A DNA stretch of 64,000 nt, taken from positions 8,314,501-8,378,500 of the forward strand of contig JAQISU010001239.1 of NCBI GenBank assembly GCA_029339505.1, read 5' to 3'. Positions 51,306 through 63,013 of this stretch are shown here, one piece after another. Under the pieces are notes generated by a model. It saw only the letters and a list, made by a program, of their open reading frames with translations, was not told where the DNA came from and did not search any database. Position 1 is the stretch's first letter; every line of letters starts with the position of its first letter. Both the position numbers and the translations under genes were made by a program. This DNA comes from Unio delphinus (Eukaryota; Mollusca; Bivalvia; Unionida; Unionidae).

Positions 51306-52959
51306 GTAACGATTGGAAAATTGTCAGAGCAGAAGGAAAGTCTTTTTTCTAAAGAATACAATTGCTGTTTATAATGATTTCCTTAATTTAATAAAATTGT
51401 GGATATTTATTTTCTTGGCTGCACATGATGTGCCTTCTCAGACACTTGCAGAAACACATCATACAATAAAAATAGTTCTCCTCGTGAAAGCAATATGCAC
51501 ATATATACTATTTTCAAATACATTTCAGTTTTGTTTCGGTGTTGAGAATATTTAAATTATATTTAGACAGATATTACTTATCAATGAAAGACGATATCTT
51601 AAAATATCAAATTTGGCGGATTCATATTAACACGGCTGCTTTTCCTTTGAATGAGATTTCTATATACCATACTTAACCTCCCCTTGAAGCTTGTTGGTAT
51701 TTCCAGTAGTCCTTAAACAGATAGATGGGTCCTAGGTGACAGTGAGGTCTAAGGGAAAGCATTTATCACATCAACCTTTGTCAACTTAATTGCGAATCTC
51801 GGTTCGGCCAACGCAAATATATGAGAAAGAATGACAATATATACCCATGAGTAGATTCCCGTGTATAGCGTATCATATTTTGAAAAATAGAGTTTAACTA
51901 ACAAAAGCAAAACCAAACCTTAAAGGAGAGGATCGTGAAAAAAACTTGAAAAACTGAGTTTACATCATGTTGACGTTGTGAAATAGTAACGCTATGGTTA
52001 GAAAGTTTATAAACTACATGGTATTAAACAAAGTGACTTAAACGGTACCTGAGATCAGTTATTAAATGCTACATATTCTTTATTGCTATATCAGAGGTTT
52101 GAAAGGCTACATTCACAATATATATTAGTGCTAATATTTGTTTCGTTTCATATGAAGAGCAAGATATACATTAATATCAAGACCAAAGAAACATTATTTT
52201 GTCCAAATACTATGGATTAATTAATAACTTGAACAAAAATAAATTCAAATTTAATCACTCTCTTGCCACTGTATTAGTTCGTTCTGCACTTTGAATCGTA
52301 GGAGATGACAGCTCCTTCCTGTTATGATAAAGTAATTGTGACACATCAAAACATTTTTCATCCGAGAAAGGGTTCATTCTTGTGGAGTCCGTTTCCGAAA
52401 ATATCATATCTGAATCTGTGTAATTATAATTTTGGCCACTCTAAACTAAAGTCCTTTCCGAATCTTCTTCTGCTTACAACATTGGACAATCATAACGTGC
52501 ATTAATAACTATACTTACTGCTACCTATTTACATACGTTTACACATACAATGTAATTATATATATTTCCTCGTGCATACTTTAATTTTAAATCCTAAATT
52601 AACAGTATTAACATTACAAATTATGTCTCTATTTCAGGACAAGATAATGTGTTATGTGTTTATATTTCCTACACAAAGACTTTACAGAGAATATACAGAG
52701 AATTAAGAATTATAGTGATGAGAAAAAGAGAAGGAATACGTAGTAATTGTATGTTTACGATTGTTACTATTTCATGCTTTTGATATTTTGATATACCAAT
52801 AATAAACCAATAAAATGGATGAACATAAAATAAAAGGAGGCCATTTCTTATTCTTAATGAGAAGGACATAACCGACAGTCAAGGAAGGTCGCTCTATGAA
52901 GTGTTGGAGACTTATTTGTTTGATTGCAATGCAACGAAATAAATATTTATGCTTTATTG

Positions 52960-53400
52960 ATAACATATTATATTCATAATAAAGTATTTTATTTATAATA
53001 AAGTATTTTATTCAAAATAAAGTATTTTATTCATACTAACGTTTTTTTTTTCGATAATAACATATTTTGTTTATAGTAACGTAGTTATTCATAATACAAT
53101 ATTTTATTAATAATAACGTGTTTTATTCATAATTAAATATTGTATTCATAATAAAGTATTTTATTTTCAAAATAACGTATTCTATTAATAACAGAGTATT
53201 TTATTGAAAATAGTATATTTATTCATAATAACGTGTTTTATTCATAACAACGTATTTAGTCATAATAAAGCTTTTCATACATAAAAATGCATTTGGTCAT
53301 GATAAATAATTTTATTCATAATAACGTGTTTCATTCATAATAACGTATTTTATTCAGCACAAATTATTTTATTCCTAATGTATCTTATTCATAAAAATGT
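52960..53400. repeat. Degenerate ~19-bp AT-rich array (unit B)
   Basis: About 23 diverged copies of the ATTCATAATAACGTATTTT-like unit seen at 43390-43960. Confidence 0.85.
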
Positions 53401-53454
53401 TTCTACCAATTTTGCAAATGTGTAATATCTCTATAGCGAATATTTTAAAATATG

Positions 53455-54606
53455 CAGAAAACCGACAGTGGTGCAAGTTCTAATTAGCCAACAGGACACA
53501 AACTGTATCTGCAACTGGAATACACTCCAGCCCAGTTGATCTATGTTGTTGTGTTCCACAGGGGGCTGTTCGTTGTGATGGTCTCTTCATTGTATACACT
53601 CAGCCGCTGTCAAGTGTCATAGATCATAACCCAGCGTCTCACCAATTGTACGCTGATAACACCCAAATATACAAGTATAGCCACCTTTCAGAAGCTGTGA
53701 AATCATGGATGACATGCAACAAGCTGCAGATGACTGATCTTAAAACTGAGACCATTTGGATCACAACACAAAGACTTTCTCAAGCACATCCTATACCTCA
53801 AACAATAAATATCAGCAACACGAACATTAAATCTAGGTGTTACTCTTCACAGTACTCTCACATTGCACCAACATTTCATGAACATATGCAAAGCTGCACA
53901 TCATGATTTGAGACGCATCAGGTCCATTCGGAAACATCTTTCAGTTGATACCACAAAAACACTTGTGTGTTCATTAGTAATTTCAAGACTGGACTACTGT
54001 AACTCAATTATGTCTGGCTCGTCTCAATATCCATTCTAGAAACATCAAAAAGCTCAAAACACAGCTGTTTCGGATCATCTGTAGAGTACCAGGATCGGAT
54101 CACACCTCCCCACTGCTTCGTACCCTACACGGGCTATGTATTCGATCCAGAATGGAACACAACATTTGTTCTCTGTGCTACATTTCAATGACAGCCTACA
54201 GTGCAGCATACCTATCCAGCCCCACACATGTGTATACACTAGCACGATACTTACTCTCCTCTGCTGACAATCGTATGCTCTTTACTCCCACTATGAAAAA
54301 AAGTCATATAGACAACGTTCATTTACATACCAGGACCAAGCAACGTGGAAAGGATTGCCCATTGCACTGAAACACAAAGACACAGTGTTTCGTTTCAAGT
54401 GTTCTCTTTATACTCACCTTTCTTGGTTCCAAGAGCAAACTTAAGGACCTAAATAGTTTTCTATCTTAAATATTTCAGCTTTTTCTTTGGTTTCCAATTT
54501 CATGGCTGATTTTTGTTATTTTGTTAAAATTTGTTGTATTCATATCGTTATAGATGATGTAAAGAGTTTTTAAAGATTAGACACAATACAAAGTCATTAT
54601 TATTAT
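53455..54606 (+). mobile_element. CR1/L2-like LINE fragment (unit B)
   Basis: Counterpart of the unit A LINE: HQLYADNTQIYKYSHLSEA (YADN), SWMTCNKLQMTD, LSSPTHVYTLARYLLSS and a 3' end TACAAAGTC(ATT)n. Many frameshifts. Confidence 0.85.
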
Positions 54607-54649
54607 TAACTTACCCCCCCCCTCCCCTTTGTGGTTTTGGGGATGTAGA

Positions 54650-54753
54650 ATTTGCCCTACGGCGACTAAGTAGAGGCAACCCATTTGCCGTGGGTTGCGA
54701 CCCGTGTCGAAGGAGGAAAGGATCCTGGTAGTTGAGTGGAGGCTTTCAGGCGG
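54650..54753 (+). mobile_element. 5' leader shard of the zinc-knuckle LINE
   Basis: GGCGACTAAGTAGAGG and AAAGGATCCTGGTAGTTG match the leader at 48757. It is joined directly to a different LINE at about 54754. Confidence 0.65.
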
Positions 54754-55155
54754 ACTCCATTCTAGCATACCTATCCGGCCTCACCCATGTGTACACACTA
54801 GCAAGATACTTTTACGCCCCTCTTCTTATAATCAATCGTATACTCACTATTCCAACTATGAAAACGATGTCATATGAACAACAGTCATTTACATACCATG
54901 GCCCAGCGACGTGTAATGAATTACCCATTTAAACGTAAACACAAAGACAAAGTGTTCCCTTAAAAGAATCCTCTTAAAACTCACATTTATGGAATGGAAG
55001 AACAAAAACCTAAAGAACTAAATATGTTTTCTACCTTAAATATTTCAGCATTTTCTTTGTTTTCCATTTGGATAAAAAAAAATTGTTATTCATATGGTTA
55101 TAGATGATGTAAATCTTTTTGTGATTCTATAGTGTAGGAACTATACAAGGTCCTC

Positions 55156-55209
<54 letters not shown>
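54754..55209 (+). mobile_element. CR1/L2-like LINE 3' end
   Basis: Contains AYLSGLTHVYTLARY and QQSFTYHGPATCNELPI, then the 3' UTR and a long (ATT)n tail at 55156-55209. Confidence 0.85.
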
Positions 55210-55212
<3 letters not shown>

Positions 55213-55355
55213 ATGTAAGTAATTTGTTCACAACGTGATCAGAAAATAAATAGAGGCTGAAGAACATGATGAAAAGGACAAGGAAGAGGGAATAATTGTT
55301 TCAACATGATCATGTAAAGAAAGTTCATGCTTACAAATGTAATCAATACACTTAC

Positions 55356-55569
55356 TCGTCTTCACAAATGTAGGCTACAGCATATTCGCATTTATCGTCA
55401 TTCGTGTAGAAATCTTCATGATTCAAGAGGTCAATGCAGTTTTCAATACCATTGGGCTCCCTAGGCGCCCATGAGAAGAAGTTGACGTTTTCATTGCCGA
55501 AGGACCAAATCCACTGACTCTGTGATGCCATGTAATAGCCATCAATCCAAAGCTCGAAAATCTCTTGAG
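55356..55569 (-). CDS. C-type lectin domain exon C, intact (unit B)
   Basis: 214 bases between TTTCAG and GTAAGT, open throughout: QEIFELWIDGYYMASQ, WIWSFGNENVNFFSW, APREPNGIENCIDL, then TNDDKCEYAVAYICED. The WIDG core, EPN (mannose-type Ca2+ and sugar site), ND and C...C all fit the second half of a secreted, calcium-dependent carbohydrate-binding domain. It begins in phase 1 and ends in phase 2, so a further 3' exon is needed. No exon B is present in this unit, and exon A (58468-58544) has a damaged donor, so it may survive only as a relic or be spliced to exons elsewhere. Confidence 0.75.
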
Positions 55570-56514
55570 CTGAAATCGTGTAAATACGATCGACACAAAG
55601 ATGAAATGAAACCAGTACAATAAAGTAAAATCGAGAAATATTGAGAAATGTATTGCATCAAGTTAAAGAAATGTCAGAATATTAGTCACGTACACAAGAT
55701 ATAATAATATGGCATCACAAATGATAACGATAGACAGATCTAAGAAACACTTGTACAAAATAAATAGATTAAGAATCGTCAGGAAGCTGGAATTTATCGT
55801 CCTCTTAGTACGTTACGTCTCTTTCATTTTTAAAAATGATTTGTGTACTTGTCTTCTTCAATACGTGGTTAAATTAGAATACAAGGAACAGTGTCACTTA
55901 ATGTGAGTACAAATGCTGTACATATTCGAGGAGTCGGTCATTATAGAACGTACATATTATACTCTAGCGTACCCTAACAACAGGAATCTCATCACAATTA
56001 GCATTTTCAGTTCAGTACTCTCGAATGTAGTTCTAGTCTATTTTTAGAACATTTTCTCCTCTCTCTCAATTTGGCGGTGATAGAAGAGTTACATTTATGC
56101 ATGTGTGGTAGGGATTTAAAGGTAATTGTTTATTCTTAAGAATATAACCTTAGAGAGCGGTTGTCTATGTGAATTTCGGCGACAGTGCACATTGAGTAAT
56201 ACGGCCTAGGTGATGATACGGAAGTGAAATATGTGTTCTGTTTACATGCTGCTCTGTTTACAGTGTAGCCACTCAAAAACTACCGATGAACCTTGGACAA
56301 GAACTTCACCATGAAGTCATCTTTGAATGTATTTTAGATGATTAACATGTGATTTGTATCGATTGTCACACAGTTTGAAGGTCAGTACTAAAGATATATG
56401 TAGAGAACAAATATTAAAAAATTGATGGTGATGTATGTCCAGCAGATGATCCGTTCTTGCCGTCTACCATTAGTCGACATGCTCTACTATCTCCGTAACG
56501 GAGATAGATTAGTT

Positions 56515-56692
56515 CACCATGTCATTCATATAGAAATCTTCAAGATTCAACGGTCAATGCAGTGGTCAATACCATTGTGCTCCCCAGGCGCCCATGAGAA
56601 AACGTTGACGCTTTCATTGCGAAAGAACCAAATACACTGATGCTGTGTTGCACTGTAATAGCCATCAATCCAAAACTCGATAATCTGTTGAG
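56515..56692 (-). pseudogene. C-type lectin domain exon C, truncated tandem copy
   Basis: After TTTCAG: QQIIEFWIDGYYSATQ, then WAPGEHNGIDHCIDR and a TGA. The last third is missing. The site reads EHN. It belongs to the 1.1-kb tandem duplication of unit B. Confidence 0.75.
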
Positions 56693-57886
56693 CTGAAATC
56701 AAATAAATACGATTGACACAAAGATGAAATGAAACAAGTCAGACAAGGTAAAATTGAGCGATATTGAGAAATTTGTAACGCCAAGTGCTAAATGTTAACG
56801 TCAGAATATTAGTCACGTAAACAAGAAACTAAGAACAACGCATCACTAAGCTAAGTGAAGATAATGATGGACCGATCTAAGAAACACTTGTACAAAATAA
56901 ATGCAGAATGCAGGAATTTATTGTTCTCTTCGTATGTTAGTCTTTTATTTAACAAAAAATGATTTGTGTACTTGCCTTCTTTATTCACGTGTTATTGATT
57001 CATACCTGGTTAAATTAGAATAGAAGGAACAGTGTCACTTAATGTGGGTACAAATGCTTTACGAATTTGACGGGTCCGTCATTATAGAACGTATTCATAC
57101 GTACCCTGACATCAGGAAATCGGATTACAATTCGTATTTCAAGTTCAGTACTCGAAAGCAGTTCTAGTCTATTTTTAGAACATTTTCTCCTCTCTCCTCT
57201 CTCATTTTGGTGGTGATACAAGAGTTATATTATGCATTTTTGGTATTGATTTCAAAGTAATTGTTTTTTCTTGAGAATGGTTGTCTGTGTGTATTTCTGC
57301 TACAGTGCATATTGCGTAATAATGGCCATGGTGATAATGCAGAAGTGAAATATGTGCTCTGTTTATAGTGCAGCCTCTTAGAAAAGATGCCCGTGAACCT
57401 TTCACAAGAACTTCACCGTAAAGTCATCTTTGGAGTTATTTTAGATTAACATGTGATTTGTATTGATTGTCACACAGTTCAGTTGAAAGATCATAGAGAA
57501 TATATGCAGAGAACATATAGCAAAAAATAAATTGTGATGTATGTCCAACAGAGGCTCAGTTCTTGCCGTCTACCACTGGTCGCCATCCTGCAACTATCTC
57601 AGTAATGGAGGTAGATTAGTTTGCCAAGTATGCATGGCTTTAAATTTACTTCACAACTTGATTTCTTTAATGTATGCATAATAAGTTGTAATTACCGGCC
57701 ATTCGTGAGATAGTTTGCATTGCTGAAAATATATTAAACTCAGCAAGAACTGATGTATAATCAATGATGGTATTTGTTTGCATCCAGTTTCAATGATTTA
57801 TTTCGCGTCGTGTGCTGACTGAATTGTTACATCACTAATTCTGTCATATTTATAGGATTACACTGCTTACAATAGACTACTTATAT

Positions 57887-58374
<488 letters not shown>

Positions 58375-58467
58375 TTTGTTTGAATTTGTTATATTCATCT
58401 GTATATTAATCAATTTGTTATTTTGTAAAGTGTTGTGCTCATCATGAGAACCAAATTTGATATTTCC

Positions 58468-58544
58468 CCATGCTGAATGCCAGTGTTTCTCAGTTTCTAC
58501 GAATCTATAGCAGGAACTATTACAATCTTGCCATGTTTTCGGAT
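58468..58544 (-). pseudogene. C-type lectin domain exon A, unit B
   Basis: After TGTTAG: DPKTWQDCNSSCYRFVETEK then HWHSAW. It is open, with the two Cys and the W..A of a lectin domain start. The donor, GTAAAT in unit A, reads GGAAAT here, so normal splicing to a next exon is lost; the frame then runs on into intron. Compared with unit A this copy kept its coding sense but lost its splice site. Confidence 0.65.
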
Positions 58545-59405
58545 CTAACAGGAATGGAAAATCATACATACATTAAATAAATAGTGTTCTTCATCAATGA
58601 TATATGTTTTATTTATTTTCTGTCATTTCTTTTCAATATTATGTGGCGGGGGCGAAATAAACAATTTTTTTGCATTGTAATAAGTATGCTCCTGGCACTC
58701 ACGAAGTTACTCACTGCACTCATGGAGTTATCCCAATTTCTTAATGTGCGTGATAGCAATAACAAGTTAGCATGTTAGTATGAAGAAGTTAAAGTAGGTG
58801 AAAAGTCTGAATCAGGAGTGAAGAAAAGTTAATGGAAGTATATAGTTTTTGTATTTTTAAGAAAAGATACTATTTCATTATGGAACGAATTTACGAGACA
58901 ACATATGGCCACCACCTTCTCTTAGTACGAAAAACGTATTTCGATATATTTAACCAAAATTCAAAAATGCAAGTAGAGAATATGATATTTAGTTAATATC
59001 TTGCTTTATGCAATGGTTTTATGCATGCTGTAAATAACTAAATAATATTTCTTACTTACTAAAATAACATAACATACCAAGGGTGTTTTAAATTAAGCTT
59101 GACAAGTCTTTGGGCTTGAAACACCCCAGATGGTTTTATCGACAATGCTCGCAATACACACACATACATACACACACACGTTCACAAACCCACATCTCTT
59201 TGCAGAGCTACATTTAATAACTAATATTAAAGACATAATATTGGCATGCGCAATCCTTTCAGATACTGAGGTTTATTTATGGCTATCTGTGTACATTTAT
59301 TCAAAATTCTACGGATATCTAGAACTAAAGCACGTGAACAGAACAATAGAAATGTTCAAGGTATAAAACACATTATCAACACTCACTGTATATTGTGGAA
59401 CGTAC

Positions 59406-59521
59406 CTGTTGAAATGATGGCGAAACCTGCCATCTAAAATCATCTCTGTAGGATCGATTTCATTATCGGAATCATACTGATCTGAATTCGTTTTCAATTT
59501 TACAAGAAAAATTTCACCCAT
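59406..59521 (-). CDS. Candidate 5' exon of the unit B lectin gene
   Basis: Opens at ATG (59521) with MGEIFLVKLKTNSDQYDSDN and ends HFNR at a strong donor CAACAG/GTACGT, phase 2. Exon A begins in phase 1, so the two do not join directly. The donor is conserved in unit A despite an insertion. It has no signal peptide. Function unknown. Confidence 0.35.
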
Positions 59522-60369
59522 TCTAAACTATAATTTGCCCGTCATAAGCCTGCTTATGGAATGAAAATGGTGTTTTTATCTATACATGACTGTATACAAA
59601 AAAACTGATTAGAATAGCCTTCAGTTCACTCTGTTATCACCGAATCATTTGCATGTAATACGTTTAACTCCAAAAAGTCTGCATGTCATTTCGTGTATTA
59701 TGGAAACTTTTCAGTAAGGTCAAATCGTAATCGCAATAACCTGAAACATGTATCCATTAAACAGTTTGTCTTTATTGTTTAAATTATGCTCATCATATAT
59801 ACAAATTTTGCGAAAGATAATAATACGTATCTCAACCATTATGCTCTAGTAATTAAACGTAATTTTGAATCTCGAAAGTTTCATATGCATAATTATAGTA
59901 AACAAATTACATCCTGTGTTCGACACGGTATTGTAACTGGAACAACGTGGCTTTTGTGCATTCAGATGGCAATTTATGCAGTAACTGTCATGAAACCATG
60001 AGACATAATGAATAATATGCTGTAATAAAATGATACAGATTGGCAGGAAACAATGGGAGCCGGGCAATCAGAAATACAAAGTATCAAGAACTATACTTTC
60101 GTACTCGACTCTGTTATTGATCTCCATATACTCACATTTGTGAATATACCTTGACATATACATAACATTACACTATCCAAAAGTTCGATCTTAGTATTTT
60201 TTAAAATAAGAGATGAACTAAAATATATTTTACTTTCTTTACCTTTGTTTCTCATGTCTGATCCCAGGACAGCACCAATCTACAGTACGAAATCTCTGAA
60301 AATTTATTGGTGGACCTAACATTTATCAAGCTATACAAATTGCTCTTGCATTGTATGTTGGTTTGCTTG

Positions 60370-60600
60370 TTTGATTAGGACTTTTAACGTAGCTTTAACA
60401 CTTTTTCGGTCATATCGCTACTATGTCTGCAGTGAGGTAGTTTATCGTAATGTCGAACACTGTGGCATAATGAAGCAGACATGTAGCATGATGTCCCATC
60501 CAGTCACATTGTCCTGACACCAGGCCAACCAGTCCTAATACTATCCTCTTAATGCTGCGCGCCAAGCACGGCAGCTGTTAGTACCATTTGTTGGTGTTGT
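60370..60600 (-). mobile_element. tRNA-headed SINE, family 2 (copy 2, head lost)
   Basis: Body matches 20571-20800. Its tRNA head is missing, replaced by the family 1 SINE that starts at 60611. It lies directly after duplication unit B. Confidence 0.75.
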
Positions 60601-60610
60601 TTTTGATGAG

Positions 60611-60827
60611 TTTTTATGGTTTAACGCCATTTTCCAGCACAATATAGGCTATACATGGCGGCCAATATCAATGGTGGTGGAAGAACCACCAACCCAAGAG
60701 AAGATACTGGCAAGCTTTCTCACAAACCCACTTTGACTGAATCCGAGACTCTAACCCACACAGACAGAGGTGAGATGACTGATCCGTAACGGAGAGCGCT
60801 TTAGATAACTCGGCCCCTCGGGGCTTC
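60611..60827 (-). mobile_element. tRNA-headed SINE, family 1 (copy 2)
   Basis: Minus strand: CCGAGTTATCTAAAGCGCTC head, degenerate B box GGGTTAGAGTC, body to AATGGCGTTAAACCATAAA. Same family as 22031-22286. Confidence 0.82.
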
Positions 60828-60839
60828 GACCGTTACTAA

Positions 60840-61260
60840 ATAATGCGTTTTAAAACTCCATATATAATCTATAATCTCCTTGTCAAGTTTGTTTAGCCTT
60901 GTATTGTCCCTATCTACTGACTTTTGTACATAATTAATGGGTGTTAGTGCCCAGATGTTGACATTATCATTGATTTTTCTTCTTATCCTAATCACGCTGT
61001 TATGGTTTTTCTGTCATTATCCTTTCCAAAATAAATTCCTAGAGCTTTGATCCTATTTTTCACTAGGTGTGATAGGATTCCAGGGTGATTCCCTCGCCAG
61101 TTTCCTATCTTTAATTGTTCTGTTTTGTCATGATTAATTTAGAATCCGGAGATTTTTCCAAAACTTTCAAAATCTTTCTCCAGATGCTTAAAAGATCCGT
61201 ATCTTTTTATAAAGTTTGTACAATCATCGGAATTTTGGAGCCTTTTAAAGGCATACAACC
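60840..61260 (-). mobile_element. L1/Tx1-like LINE reverse transcriptase fragment
   Basis: Minus-strand pieces in changing frames: FGKISGF then KLNHDKTEQLKIGNW, NRIKALGIYFGKDNDRKT and NVNIWALTPINYVQKS. GKISG.K.N..KTE and KALGIYFG follow the YxDD block in L1/Tx1-type RT. No catalytic block remains. Confidence 0.65.
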
Positions 61261-61519
61261 TAAGTTAAAACGAATAAAATTATTTTGTTCTTTTTTCAGT
61301 TCGTGATTACTTATTTAGTTGAAAAATTACGATTCAGGCTGTTACTGAGGCCGAAATCAGGCTAGTATCGGTAATTTTGTGATAAAATACGCGATTTTTA
61401 ATTATTGTCTGCAGACAAAAATTCGCTATTCGCCACGCCTATATTCATGTAACCTCTGTGTTGACCTCTCCCGAAGATTAAGAATTTTAGCCATGCGCAA
61501 ACACGTGTTTACAAAAATA

Positions 61520-61712
61520 ATGGCGTGTCCGCAACTAGATCGAAAGCAACACTTAGATTCTGAAAGGAGGAGGGAAAAAAAGTTTTTTCGGCAAATTATG
61601 GCAGCACACGCATATGTATTGGTGACCAGCATGAACGATGGAATAAAAAGAAGTCCACTTTGAGCCTGGAAAATAATCCAGAGGTCGCCAAATTCTTGCA
61701 GGATACTGGTTA
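61520..61712 (+). CDS. Exon-like segment of an unidentified small gene (frame broken)
   Basis: ATG at 61521 opens MACPQLDRKQHLDSERRRE. At the A7/T6 run near 61577-61587 a protein-like frame continues one register away: FSANYGSTRICIGDQHERW, then LENNPEVAKFLQDT, ending at donor ACTG/GTTAGT. The STRI.IG.QHERW....L....VAKFL pattern resembles an uncharacterised repeat-family domain I have seen in invertebrate proteins. A homopolymer slip or a sequencing error would explain the frame change. Confidence 0.4.
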
Positions 61713-62119
61713 GTCTCAATTTTGCAATGTACAGGCAAGTTTTTATACCGCTGTTTTATTTCTGTATTGTTAACTCTTTATCAAAACTCTTAAAAGAACA
61801 TATTTTATATAAACTGGCATTATTCCATTTAGCTTGAAATAAAATGCCACAGCCCTGCAACAATATCGCTGAAATCCGAATGTACATAACATACAGTAGC
61901 TTTGTTTTGAGGCTACAAAAGGGGGTATTAATGATCATCTTCATTTTCGCACGCAACCATAACACTATTTAGAGGCAAACAGTCACTACTGTTGTTTTTT
62001 TTTAAAATACAAATTATTTATAATGTAAATAGTGATGGCTGTAAATAAAATGAATGCAATACAGTTAAGTATATTTTATGCATGACCAAATTAAATAGCA
62101 CACTATGTGTGCATAAACG

Positions 62120-62155
62120 CCCGTGGGGATGTGGCATCATTCCTTACCCCACGGG
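62120..62155. repeat. 9-bp perfect hairpin
   Basis: CCCGTGGGG (62120-62128) and CCCCACGGG (62147-62155) with an 18-base loop, in otherwise AT-rich DNA. Confidence 0.7.
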
Positions 62156-62310
62156 AAAAATTAAATAACTTTCTTTTGAAAGATAAAACAGTGAATAATG
62201 ACCCACCGTGGCCGGTTCACTTTAATTTAACATTCATTCATTCACTATTATTTGTAAAATATATATAATTTTTGTGTCTAATGAAATATTTATTTTCCCT
62301 TGCTATATTA

Positions 62311-62466
62311 GTTATGAATTTAATGCCAGTGCAAGGAAAACATCAGAAAACAGAGGATTGTCAAAGAAGACATGGCCACAACTTCTACACCTGGGCCAAC
62401 AATTCATAGGATACAAATTCCTGCTGTCTCTGATATAACCACATCAGAATCAGATATGACATCTAT
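62311..62466 (+). CDS. Second exon-like segment of the same possible gene
   Basis: Preceded by TATATTAG and followed by the consensus donor TAT/GTAAGT. From ATG 62372 it reads MATTSTPGPTIHRIQI then SDITTSESDMTS, a Ser/Thr-rich acidic stretch. The upstream part has stops in this frame, so either the acceptor lies later (AATGCCAG at 62325) or this is a 5' UTR-containing exon. Phase with neighbours is not resolved. Confidence 0.35.
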
Positions 62467-62756
62467 GTAAGTATTACTACATTTTATTAAATTTTATGTA
62501 TATTTACTTGTTTACAAATATTTTGGTAGATGCACCTGGAAATGTATCATTCTATACTAGTTTAATATTTTGCAGTTGGAAAAGATTGTACATTTTGTTA
62601 AAATATGATTTGTTTTATTTAGAATAATATTTTTGTTGTAAATTGTTGGCACATGTCATTTTTGTTATTGATATGTTCCTCATCATGCTGTTTGTATTTT
62701 AGTTAGTCTCAAGTGAGAATAGTCTTTGACTAAATGAGTCACCCCTTTAAATAAAT

Positions 62757-62790
62757 TATTATTATTATTATTATTATTGTTATTATTATT
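62757..62790. repeat. (TTA)n microsatellite
   Basis: About 11 units, one interrupted. Confidence 0.9.
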
Positions 62791-62914
62791 TCTTGAAGCA
62801 TTATCATTCCCATTATAATAACCAAGATAAATGATAATGCTTTCTTTTGATACAAAACTAAAGATTTCCAAGTTCAACATTAGTATTTACACATTTCAAA
62901 ATTTTATTTTAAAG

Positions 62915-63013
62915 GATTCAGTCTTGTCTGAAGTTGAAAAACTTAAGGAGAAGGAAAGTGTTATGATGGAAAAGTCTAAACGTTTTATCAACCCATTTGA
63001 GAAAGTATACTAA
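62915..63013 (+). CDS. Third exon-like segment (terminal) of the same possible gene
   Basis: After TTTTAAAG: DSVLSEVEKLKEKESVMMEK then SKRFINPFEKVY and TAA. Strongly charged and helical, like a short coiled coil at a protein end. The donor at 62467 does not join it in phase, so a further exon or an indel is implied. Confidence 0.35.
   Translation, partial: DSVLSEVEKLKEKESVMMEKSKRFINPFEKVY

Noticed and set aside
61501..61512. AAACACGTGTTT palindrome as a regulatory E-box
   Set aside because: A single short palindrome with no supporting context, too weak to list as a site.
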